Shown here: one piece after another, positions 33,498 to 41,842 of the stretch
How positions within the stretch are numbered: position 1 is the stretch's first letter
How the letters are laid out: every line of letters begins with the position of its first letter
NCBI RefSeq assembly: GCF_963676815.1
Contig: NZ_OY781365.1
Coordinates: forward strand, 4,064,501-4,128,500
Direction: 5' to 3'
Origin: an uncultured Draconibacterium sp.
GTDB lineage: Bacteria; Bacteroidota; Bacteroidia; Bacteroidales; Prolixibacteraceae
DNA length: 64,000 bases
Made by a program: the position numbers and the translations under genes
Notes under the pieces: generated by a model
The model's database searches: none
What the model saw: the letters and a program-made list of their open reading frames with translations, nothing else
What the model was told of the DNA's origin: nothing

Positions 33498-35573
33498 ATG
33501 AAAACAAAACTAACAGCAATCGTGCTGATAATCCTTTCAGCCTGCACAACAAAACAGGAAGCTGAAAAACAACAGGCCAATAACGCCCAATACATCGACC
33601 CGTTTATTTGCACAGCCGACGACCACGGACAAACCGATGTGGCAGCAGCCATTCCATTTGGCATGGTAAAACCTTGTCCCGATACTTACCCAATCGGGCA
33701 TTCGGGTTATGATTATAATTCAAAAGAAATTACAGGTTTTTCGCACACACGTTTTTCAGGTGTTGGTTGTCGCGGAACAGGTGGGAATATCCGTGTTCTA
33801 CCTTTTGTAAATTCCGATACAATTCCCGAAAAGTTAGGATATGATAAAGCCTCGGAAGTTGCAGTGCCCGGTTATTATTCGGTAAAACTGGATGGAAGTA
33901 TTGAAACGGAACTAACAGCTACAAACAATGTGGCATTTCACAATTATACCTTTCCTGCATCAAATAAAAGTAGCTTGACTGTTGATTTGGCAAGTGCCTT
34001 TGTTGCACATATTTCCGAAGAACACAGCATTGATGATGAGGGAGTATTAAGCGGCAAGGTTGAATCGGTAAATGTTTGCAAGGAGGGGAAGTATTCATTT
34101 TACTACGCCTTTTTACTTGATAAAAGAGATGTACAAATTGAAGACAACGGTTCCAAGGTAACTTATCGTTTTAAAACAACAGAGGGCGAAGACATAAAAG
34201 CTTGGTGTGCATTGTCTTCGGTTAGCGAAGCAAATGCAAAAGCTACTTTGAAAAGTCAAATACATCTCCAATTTGATGATGTAAAATCGGAAGCTTACAA
34301 AAAATGGAACGACCTGGTAAATGTAGTGGATGTAGAAACTGAAGATGACAGTGCCAAACGTTTATTTTATACGCATTTGTACCACGCCACGCAATCGCCA
34401 TTTTTAATTAACGAAGAAGATGGAACTTATCGCGGAAGTGATGGAAAGGTGTACAAAAATACCTTGAAAAAATATTACCATGGCTGGTCAATCTGGGATA
34501 CGTTCCGTAGCAAGCTGCCTATGCTTTCGTTCCTGTATCCGGAAAAGTACAAGGACATGTTAGCTTCAATTGGTGAGTTGTATAAACAGGGCAAACCTGA
34601 CTGGGCAACCGAAACCGAACCTTTTATTACCATCCGCACCGAGCATTCAATAGCGGTACTTTTAGATGCCCATCGTAAAGGAATGTTACCTTATTCATTG
34701 GATGAAATTTATCCGCAGCTAAAAGCAGAAGCCGATAGTTTACCCTTTAAATCGCCCGATAATGTACTGGAATCGAGCTACGATTTATGGGCACTTTCTG
34801 AAATTGCCAAAGACTTGGGCTACGAAGAGGATGCCAAAAAATATTTTTCTCAAGCCATGAATTATCAACCCCTTTGGCAAGAAAAGTTCCTGCACATGGG
34901 CGAAAAAGCAGATGTTATGCATGGCGACGGACTATACGAAGGAACACTATGGCAATACCGCTGGTTTGTGCCCTTCGATATGGATGGAATTCAAGAGTTA
35001 GTTGGAGGCAAGGACGTATTTGAGCAACAGCTTGATTACTTTTTCGAAAATGAATTGTTCAACATTGGCAACCAGCCTGATATCCAAGTACCGTATTTGT
35101 ATGCCTATACCAACTCGCCATGGAAAACACAAAAAGTGGTGAACAGTTTGCTAAACGAAGAAACCAACAATTGGTACGGGACACATAAAAAATGGAAGAA
35201 ATCACTTACCCGAAGAATTTTCCAGGATTCGCCAAAAGGTTACATCAAAGAAATGGATGACGATGCCGGAACCATGTCGGCATGGTATGTATGGTCGGCA
35301 ATGGGCTTTTATCCTGTTTTTCCGGGATCAACTGATATGGTTATCAGCACACCTCAGTTCGACAAAATTACATTAGCTCTGCCAGGAGGAACATTGGAAA
35401 TCGAAACTAAAAAACAAACACCGAACTCAATCTATATTCAAAAAGTTGAAGTTGATGGGAAAGTATATGATTCATGTTTTATTGATTTTAGGAGATTAGC
35501 AGAAGGAGGAAGAATTACTATTGAACTTGGGGAAATACCTAATAATAAATGGGGGGTGGAAAATAGATCATGA
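33498..35573 (+). CDS. GH92 alpha-mannosidase, lipoprotein, compact form
   Basis: A 691-residue GH92 enzyme without PA14. The lipoprotein signal ends ILSAC (Cys16). N-terminal GH92 domain motifs are YIDPFICTADDHGQTDVAAAIPFGMVKPCPDT and GFSHTRFSGVGCRGTGGN. The catalytic domain shows GWSIWDTFRSKLPMLSFLYP, GNQPDIQVPYLYAYTNSPWKTQ and MDDDAGTMSAWYVWSAMGFY. It likely removes terminal alpha-mannose in the periplasm or at the cell surface. Its stop overlaps the next GH92 start (ATGA). Confidence 0.94.
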   Translation: MKTKLTAIVLIILSACTTKQEAEKQQANNAQYIDPFICTADDHGQTDVAAAIPFGMVKPCPDTYPIGHSGYDYNSKEITGFSHTRFSGVGCRGTGGNIRVLPFVNSDTIPEKLGYDKASEVAVPGYYSVKLDGSIETELTATNNVAFHNYTFPASNKSSLTVDLASAFVAHISEEHSIDDEGVLSGKVESVNVCKEGKYSFYYAFLLDKRDVQIEDNGSKVTYRFKTTEGEDIKAWCALSSVSEANAKATLKSQIHLQFDDVKSEAYKKWNDLVNVVDVETEDDSAKRLFYTHLYHATQSPFLINEEDGTYRGSDGKVYKNTLKKYYHGWSIWDTFRSKLPMLSFLYPEKYKDMLASIGELYKQGKPDWATETEPFITIRTEHSIAVLLDAHRKGMLPYSLDEIYPQLKAEADSLPFKSPDNVLESSYDLWALSEIAKDLGYEEDAKKYFSQAMNYQPLWQEKFLHMGEKADVMHGDGLYEGTLWQYRWFVPFDMDGIQELVGGKDVFEQQLDYFFENELFNIGNQPDIQVPYLYAYTNSPWKTQKVVNSLLNEETNNWYGTHKKWKKSLTRRIFQDSPKGYIKEMDDDAGTMSAWYVWSAMGFYPVFPGSTDMVISTPQFDKITLALPGGTLEIETKKQTPNSIYIQKVEVDGKVYDSCFIDFRRLAEGGRITIELGEIPNNKWGVENRS

Positions 35574-38500
35574 AAGAAGTGTATTTGTTTTTATGCATTG
35601 TACTATTGGTGGATTTTGATAGCAATGCACAACAGGGAATTTTGCAATATGTAAATCCTCTAATAGGAACCGATACGTGGCAAAGTGATATTAGTGTTGC
35701 AGGCCACGAAGACCCATCTGGATATACTTACCCCGGAGTAACTGAACCATTCGGAAAAACAGAGTGGACTGCCCATACAATAGGCAGAAAAGAACCAGAC
35801 CAGCGTCATCATCGTGTCCCTTACTGGTATAGCCATAAATACATTTCGGGTTTTTTAGGCACTCATTATCCAAGTGGTGCTGTAATGTTTGATTATGGAG
35901 CAGTTGAACTCATGCCAGTTGTAGGCCAGCTTAAAACTAAACCCGAAGAACGCAGCTCCTCTTATTCGCATGATACGGAATTGTCACGTGCTAACTATTA
36001 TGAAGTATTTCTGGATGACTACAATGTTAAGATCCAAATGTCAGCTACAAAAAATGCTTCCATTCATAATTATACATTTCCTGCATCCGATTCTTCCTAT
36101 GTATTAGTCGATGCCATGCCCTCTGTTTTTACAGCTGCAAGCAAGGCCTCAATAAGAATTGATCCTGAAAAGCGGGAAGTTTCTGGCAGAAGCGCCTTAA
36201 CGGCAAGGGGTTATCGCGAGACAGGTTATTTTGTGGTTCAGTTCGATAAGGATTTTGATGGCTTCGGAACCTCTAATCATAACAAGCAATACCCCGAAGT
36301 TATTGAGTCGGAATACCTTTTTGTCGAAAAGAATGGCAAGTTGCAAAATGGTTTATTGGGAACTTATAAACAAGAGGACCATGTGGTGCAACGCATTGAT
36401 TCGGTGGTAGATTTTAATTGGAATTGGTATAAACCAGCGAACGATTTTTCTTTTATTGACTATACAGTTGAATGGAAAGCCAAGCTCAAAGCACCGGAAA
36501 CTGGTATGTATAAGATTGGTGTGCAAACCACTGGTGATGCTAAGGTTTTTATTGATGAAAAAGCGGTGATTGACAGAATCGAATCGACTGTGTTTGACGC
36601 TATGCCAACTCAGAACGAAATTGAACTTGAAAAGGATAAGGTGTATAACCTTCGGGTTGTGTATAACCAGCTTGGAGGTGAGTCGAAAGTTAAATTGAGC
36701 TGGGTAAAGCCTGGTAAAAAAGTCGCAAAAGTTCTTTTACCTGATAATAAAGAGCTTCAGTTGTCTACTAAGATTGGTGCATATTTAAAATTTAAAACCT
36801 TAGATGGTGAAATTATCAGAGCTAAAATCGGTACATCTTTTATTAGTGAAGAACAAGCCAGACTCAATATCGAAAAGGAAATTCCATCCTGGGATATTGA
36901 AACGGTTAAAGAACAAACAGGAAAAAAATGGGAAGAGGAGCTTAGTGTAATAGAACTGAAAGGTTGTGACGATTGCACCAAACAAATCTTTTACACCGCA
37001 CTATATCATTCATTGCTTCTACCCCGAAATATTTCAGAGCAGGGCAAGTACCGCAGTCCGTTCGATGGGAAAGTTTACGAAGGAGAGAGTTACACCGATT
37101 ATTCAATTTGGGATACGTACAGGGCTACACATCCGTTGTTGGTTTTGCTAAAACCTCAGCGGGTACCTGGTTTAATTAAAGGTTTGCTAAATGCTTACGA
37201 CGAAGGTGGCTGGATGCCCAAATGGCCCAATCCCGGTTACACCAATTGTATGTACGGCACACACGGCGATGCGGTTATTGCCGATGCCTATGTAAAAGGA
37301 GTAAGAGGCTTTGATGTGGAAAAGGCTGAAGAGGCGATGATGAAAAATGCCTACGAAAAAGGTGATTACATTTATTGGGGACGCTGGGGAGTTGAAGATT
37401 ACAATACTTTGGGCTATGTTCCAATCGATGTTTGTCTTGAATCGGTTGCCCGAACCATGGAGTTTTCTTTTGATGATTATTGCATCGCCCAGTTTCTTAA
37501 GGAAAAAGGAAATAGTGAAAAGGCGGATGTTTTCTACAAAAGAAGCGAGCGTTTTAAAAATGTGCTGGATGACGAAACAAAACTGGTAAGAGCAAAAAAC
37601 AGGGACGGTTCGTGGTGTCATCCTGATGATGGACAAATAAGTTTGTGGTCGGGATATTCACCCAAAGAAGTTTATAATTATAAGAAAAACTATACGCTGG
37701 CAGCCCCCCATAATGTTCCAGCTCTTATCGATTTTCTGGGAAGTAACGATAATATGACTCGTTTTCTGGATGAGCTTTTTGAAGAGGACATTTATTACGT
37801 TGGAGACGAATTTTCGATGCATGCGCCATACATGTACAACTTTGCCGATATGCCATGGAGAACTCAGGAAAGGGTGAGCAATATTGTTGCAAATTACTAT
37901 CTACCTGTTTCTGGTGGTTTACCTGGGAACGACGATTGCGGGCAGTTGAGTTCCTGGTATATATTTTCAGCCATGGGCTTTTATCCGCTTTGCCCAGGTT
38001 CTGCCGATTATCAAATTGGTACACCTTGTTTGCCCGATGTTGCCATTAACCTAAACAACGGGATTAAATTTAGGATTAAAGCCAATAATATTAGTCCGAA
38101 AAATATCTATATCCAGTCAGCAACGCTGAATGGCGAAGTATATTCAAAAACAGTATTGAACCATTACGATATTTTAAAAGGTGGAGAACTGGTTTTTGAG
38201 ATGGGAGATAAGCCATCTTCGTGGGGAACTGACGAGGAGGTTTTTAAAGAAAATCTGAAAAAATTCAATCATCCCTATAAATGTAGTACGCCTTATTTAA
38301 TTAATCCTGAAAAACGTTTTCATAAAGAAGCGGAAATACAGTTGGCTGTAAAAGAGAAAGAAGCTACAATCTACTATACTTTAGATGGAACTGATCCCGA
38401 TGAGCATTCCATAAAATATGAAGCACCAATTACAATTGATAAATCGGTAAGCTTAAAGGCAATAGCAATTAAACATGGAAGTAAGCCAAGTAGTGTCTAT

Positions 38501-39004
38501 TCTGCACGTTTGTTCTCCTCGATTTTAGTACAGTTGGATGACGGATATCCCAAAATCACTTTTGATAATGTGCCTAAAAAATATGGTGCTACCGATGGAA
38601 GTCAATTGGTTGATTTGGAGTTTGGTTCAACAGTTTTTAAGGATGGGAAATGGACAGGGGTGAATGAAAAGGATTTAATAATAAATGTTGATTTAGGTAA
38701 AGAAATTGAAATCCGCGAAGTAGAATTAAACACCTTAAGTTCTACACAGGTATGGAGGTTTCCGCCATACAGTATTTCAATCTTGGCAATGGATAATAAA
38801 GGTGAATTAAAATTAATTGCTTCTAAGAAGTGTGGAACGATAAAAGAACATTTGAATCAAATAAACTCACATCTTTTAAAATTTGAAGAGCAAAAGGTTC
38901 AAAAGCTAAAAATCAAAGTTAAGAATTATGGGAAATTACCAAACTGGCACCCCGGAGCAGGAAAAAGACCATGGATTTTTGTGGATGAAATAAATATTAA
39001 CTAG
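35570..39004 (+). CDS. Large multi-domain GH92 alpha-mannosidase
   Basis: An 1144-residue secreted GH92 enzyme with a short signal peptide (to about 20). The N-terminal GH92 domain carries a PA14 insert at about 259-377, exactly as in the GH92 enzyme at 18142-20796. The catalytic domain shows GGWMPKWPNPGYTNCMYGTH and GGLPGNDDCGQLSSWYIFSA. A chitobiase/hexosaminidase C-terminal-type module (about 905-985, YYTLDGTDPDEHS) and a discoidin-like carbohydrate-binding domain (about 1000-1144) follow. Four-base overlap with the preceding gene implies coupled translation. The extra modules suggest it works on polymer-bound mannose. Confidence 0.94.
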   Translation: MKEVYLFLCIVLLVDFDSNAQQGILQYVNPLIGTDTWQSDISVAGHEDPSGYTYPGVTEPFGKTEWTAHTIGRKEPDQRHHRVPYWYSHKYISGFLGTHYPSGAVMFDYGAVELMPVVGQLKTKPEERSSSYSHDTELSRANYYEVFLDDYNVKIQMSATKNASIHNYTFPASDSSYVLVDAMPSVFTAASKASIRIDPEKREVSGRSALTARGYRETGYFVVQFDKDFDGFGTSNHNKQYPEVIESEYLFVEKNGKLQNGLLGTYKQEDHVVQRIDSVVDFNWNWYKPANDFSFIDYTVEWKAKLKAPETGMYKIGVQTTGDAKVFIDEKAVIDRIESTVFDAMPTQNEIELEKDKVYNLRVVYNQLGGESKVKLSWVKPGKKVAKVLLPDNKELQLSTKIGAYLKFKTLDGEIIRAKIGTSFISEEQARLNIEKEIPSWDIETVKEQTGKKWEEELSVIELKGCDDCTKQIFYTALYHSLLLPRNISEQGKYRSPFDGKVYEGESYTDYSIWDTYRATHPLLVLLKPQRVPGLIKGLLNAYDEGGWMPKWPNPGYTNCMYGTHGDAVIADAYVKGVRGFDVEKAEEAMMKNAYEKGDYIYWGRWGVEDYNTLGYVPIDVCLESVARTMEFSFDDYCIAQFLKEKGNSEKADVFYKRSERFKNVLDDETKLVRAKNRDGSWCHPDDGQISLWSGYSPKEVYNYKKNYTLAAPHNVPALIDFLGSNDNMTRFLDELFEEDIYYVGDEFSMHAPYMYNFADMPWRTQERVSNIVANYYLPVSGGLPGNDDCGQLSSWYIFSAMGFYPLCPGSADYQIGTPCLPDVAINLNNGIKFRIKANNISPKNIYIQSATLNGEVYSKTVLNHYDILKGGELVFEMGDKPSSWGTDEEVFKENLKKFNHPYKCSTPYLINPEKRFHKEAEIQLAVKEKEATIYYTLDGTDPDEHSIKYEAPITIDKSVSLKAIAIKHGSKPSSVYSARLFSSILVQLDDGYPKITFDNVPKKYGATDGSQLVDLEFGSTVFKDGKWTGVNEKDLIINVDLGKEIEIREVELNTLSSTQVWRFPPYSISILAMDNKGELKLIASKKCGTIKEHLNQINSHLLKFEEQKVQKLKIKVKNYGKLPNWHPGAGKRPWIFVDEININ

Positions 39005-39011
39005 AAAAATT

Positions 39012-39089
39012 ATGAAGAAATTTGTAAGCTCTTTATTCTTATCTGTTAGTGTTCTTGGACTATTACTTAATAGTTGTACACAGAAATGG
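39012..39089 (+). pseudogene. Lipoprotein leader out of frame with the PHP protein
   Basis: A frame from ATG 39012 encodes MKKFVSSLFLSVSVLGLLLN followed by SCTQK, a textbook lipoprotein signal. It is in frame 0, whereas the PHP body is in frame 2; the leader frame runs on into nonsense and stops near 39185. The two frames cross between about 39074 and 39090, consistent with loss of one base (or gain of two). Confidence 0.75.
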
Positions 39090-40087
39090 AAATTAAAAAT
39101 CCTTACGAAAATGTTGATTGGAAAAATTACAATAGGTATAAAGCAAATCTGCATACACATACCACCTGCAGCGATGGAAAATTGAGTCCTCAACAAGTTG
39201 TAGATAAGTATCATGAGTTGGGATATCAAATTTTGGCCATTACAGACCATAATGAAGTAACTTATCCATGGGATTCTTTTTCTCAACTCTCTTTTAGTTC
39301 AAAGTCTCAGGAAAGGCTTCAAGTCGGAATAATCGATTCAGGTGCGGTAATTTTTGAGGATCGCAATCCTGATAAGTTACAGATGTTTGCCATTCAGGGC
39401 AATGAAGTTTCTTCTCCTCACCATATTGGAAGTCTATTTAGCAATTATCGAAAAGGTTCTGGGGAGGAGTATCAGATAATTGAAGAAATTGGAAAAAAGA
39501 ATGGACTTGTTATAATAAATCATCCGGGAAGATACACCTCCCGAAACCCAGAAAAATATAATGCGGATTGGTATATGAGATTATTTCAACATTTTGATTT
39601 TGTAACGGGCATAGAAATCTATAATCAGGGAGATCGTTATCCAACCGACAGGATTTTGTGGGATTCAGTTTTGGTGAAGACAATGCCGGAAAGACCTGTT
39701 TGGGGATACTCCAACGATGATTTTCATGAGGGGATGGAAAATCTAGGACGAAATTGGAACCTGTTTATTTTGCCCGAGTTAAACGAAGAATGTATTAGGC
39801 AGGCAATGCACAATGGTCAGTTTTTTCATATTTATGCCCCTAAGGGGCATAATGGACCTAAACTCCCGGTAATTGAGTCAATAGAAGTGAGTTCAAAAAA
39901 AGGAATAATTAAGATTAATTCAATAGGACATGATTCTATTCAATGGATTTCTGGAGGAAAAATCGTAAGTACAGGAAATAGTATTTATTTATCAAAGTTT
40001 ACGGACATAAACGGATATATCAGGGCAGAAATTTTTGGACAAGGTTCGGTTATCGGCACACAACCATTTGGGATTGTACTCAAATGA
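39074..40087 (+). CDS. PHP-domain metal-dependent hydrolase, leader frameshifted
   Basis: A 337-residue frame from a TTG at 39074; the first ATG is at 39086 (MEIKNPYENVDWKNYNRYKA). It carries the PHP motifs NLHTHTTCSDG (HxH) and ILAITDHNEV, with downstream INHPGRY and YSNDDFHE metal residues. Such proteins are common as lipoproteins in Bacteroidota polysaccharide loci, and their substrate is unknown. Without the out-of-frame leader at 39012 the protein would stay in the cytoplasm. A sequencing error, a true mutation or -1 frameshifting could explain this. Confidence 0.8.
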   Translation: MYTEMEIKNPYENVDWKNYNRYKANLHTHTTCSDGKLSPQQVVDKYHELGYQILAITDHNEVTYPWDSFSQLSFSSKSQERLQVGIIDSGAVIFEDRNPDKLQMFAIQGNEVSSPHHIGSLFSNYRKGSGEEYQIIEEIGKKNGLVIINHPGRYTSRNPEKYNADWYMRLFQHFDFVTGIEIYNQGDRYPTDRILWDSVLVKTMPERPVWGYSNDDFHEGMENLGRNWNLFILPELNEECIRQAMHNGQFFHIYAPKGHNGPKLPVIESIEVSSKKGIIKINSIGHDSIQWISGGKIVSTGNSIYLSKFTDINGYIRAEIFGQGSVIGTQPFGIVLK

Positions 40088-40240
40088 TTCAAGATTTATC
40101 AACCGTTAAATGATTGTTTCATACAGTGGTATGGAGTATACTTTATTTTGAGCAAGAGGAAAAAGTTAGGGATGTATTTGTGATACGATAACCATCAAAT
40201 TATGGAATTCAAGCACAAAGCCAAAGTTAAATGGGTTAAA

Positions 40241-40270
40241 ACGAAATAGTAAAATACGAAATAGTAAAAT
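40241..40270 (+). repeat. 15-bp perfect tandem duplication before a GH28 gene
   Basis: ACGAAATAGTAAAAT occurs twice head to tail, ending three bases before the ATG of the GH28 gene. It covers the ribosome-binding region, so a gain or loss of one unit would change translation initiation. Confidence 0.85.
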
Positions 40271-40273
40271 ATT

Positions 40274-41818
40274 ATGAAGAAAATAGTAATAATTCAGCTC
40301 TTTTTATTAGTCTCGGTTTGGGGATTTGCTGAAATCAAACAATACAATGTGACTAATTGGGGGATTATTGGTGATAGTAAAACTCTCAATACGGAAGCAC
40401 TTCAGGCAATTATTGATAAAGTAAGTTTTGAAAAAGGTGGCCAAGTCGTTTTCCCAAAGGGGATATATCTAACCGGTAGTTTAAGGTTAAAATCGAATGT
40501 TCACTTGTATTTCGAGAAAGAAGCGGTTTTGTTGGGTAGCACAAATCTTTATGACTATGAAGAGGTTCAAATGCCAGGTAGACCTACCCAGGGAGACCGC
40601 GATGATAATTCGCAAATGGCATTATTGGTAGCTTATAAAGCCAAAAACTTTTCCATTTCAGGTAAAGGTAGAATTGATGGACAGGGCAGAGCTTTGGCAT
40701 TAAACATTGATAGCCTGCACCACATTGGCGAACAAATCGACCCAAAATACAATGTGAAGCGAATGCGTCCGCACGAAACGGCGCGCCCAAAATTATTCCG
40801 TTTTTCCATGTGTGAAAATATTATGATTACAGGTTTGGAACTACAAAACAGCGCATGCTGGGGGCTTTCGTTCGAGCTTTGCCATAATTTAAAAATTGAC
40901 CATATAAAAGTGCTGAACCGGGCTTATTGGAACAACGATGGCATGGATATTACCGATTGCCAAAATGTAAGCGTTACCAACTGCAATGTAAATTCTGCCG
41001 ACGATGGAATTTGTTTGAAATCGTATTATCCCGATTTTGCCAACGATAGTATTTACATCGCTAATTGTACCATCCGCACCAGTGCCAGCGCCGTTAAATT
41101 TGGAACAGCATCATACGGTGGTTTCAAAAATGTAAAAATCGAAAATGTTAAGGTTTACGATACCTTTCGCTCTGCCATTGCCATCGAATCGGTTGATGGA
41201 GGCGATATTGAGAATATTGAGGTTTCAAACGTAATAGCTGAAAACACCGGAAATCCAATTTTTATTCGCCTTGGGCACCGTGCGGGCGAAAAGCCCGGAA
41301 CAATAAAAAATATCTACATCCACGATATGAAATGCCAGGTACCATTTGGCAGACCCGATACCGATTACGACATGCGTGGCCCGGCAGTTAGCTTTTTTCA
41401 TAACCCTCTGCCATCGCCAATTGCTGGTATTCCGGGACACAATATCGAAAACGTTCGCATTGAAAACGTAGAAATAAGTTATCCGGGGCGTGCTTCAAAA
41501 GGAATGGCTTATGTACCGCTAAGCCGTTTGGAGCAGGTGCCTGAGAAAATAAGGGACTATCCCGAGTTTTCCATGTTTTACGAGCTGCCATCGTGGGCAT
41601 TTTATGTGCGCCATGTAAAAAACATCAGCTTTAAAAATGTTACGCTAAAACTAGACGATTCCGATTTCCGCCCTGCATTTGTTTTTGATGAAGTAGAGGG
41701 GATTGAGATGAATGAGGTCAATCTGCCTGCAGAAATGAAGGGTCAATTGGTTTTTAAAAATGCTGAAGATAGAAAGTTGGATTCGCAACTTGATAAACAA
41801 GAATTAGAAATAAATTAG
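40274..41818 (+). CDS. GH28-family beta-helix glycosidase (divergent)
   Basis: A 514-residue secreted right-handed parallel beta-helix with a signal peptide to about 19. It has the GH28 motifs WNNDGMDITD (canonical NTD) and SADDGICLKS (DD). The usual G-H-G and R-I-K motifs are replaced (SASAVKFGTASYGG; DTFRSAIAIES), as seen in GH28 members acting on substrates other than homogalacturonan. The long insert near 150-175 (RMRPHETARPKLFRF) is typical of Bacteroidota members. It probably removes a uronic acid or related residue from the target glycan. Confidence 0.85.
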   Translation: MKKIVIIQLFLLVSVWGFAEIKQYNVTNWGIIGDSKTLNTEALQAIIDKVSFEKGGQVVFPKGIYLTGSLRLKSNVHLYFEKEAVLLGSTNLYDYEEVQMPGRPTQGDRDDNSQMALLVAYKAKNFSISGKGRIDGQGRALALNIDSLHHIGEQIDPKYNVKRMRPHETARPKLFRFSMCENIMITGLELQNSACWGLSFELCHNLKIDHIKVLNRAYWNNDGMDITDCQNVSVTNCNVNSADDGICLKSYYPDFANDSIYIANCTIRTSASAVKFGTASYGGFKNVKIENVKVYDTFRSAIAIESVDGGDIENIEVSNVIAENTGNPIFIRLGHRAGEKPGTIKNIYIHDMKCQVPFGRPDTDYDMRGPAVSFFHNPLPSPIAGIPGHNIENVRIENVEISYPGRASKGMAYVPLSRLEQVPEKIRDYPEFSMFYELPSWAFYVRHVKNISFKNVTLKLDDSDFRPAFVFDEVEGIEMNEVNLPAEMKGQLVFKNAEDRKLDSQLDKQELEIN

Positions 41819-41842
41819 TGGTATTAACCAAAAGAGTAACGA

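Noticed and set aside
37187..37636. Minus-strand 149-codon frame
   Set aside because: Antisense shadow of the GH92 catalytic domain.
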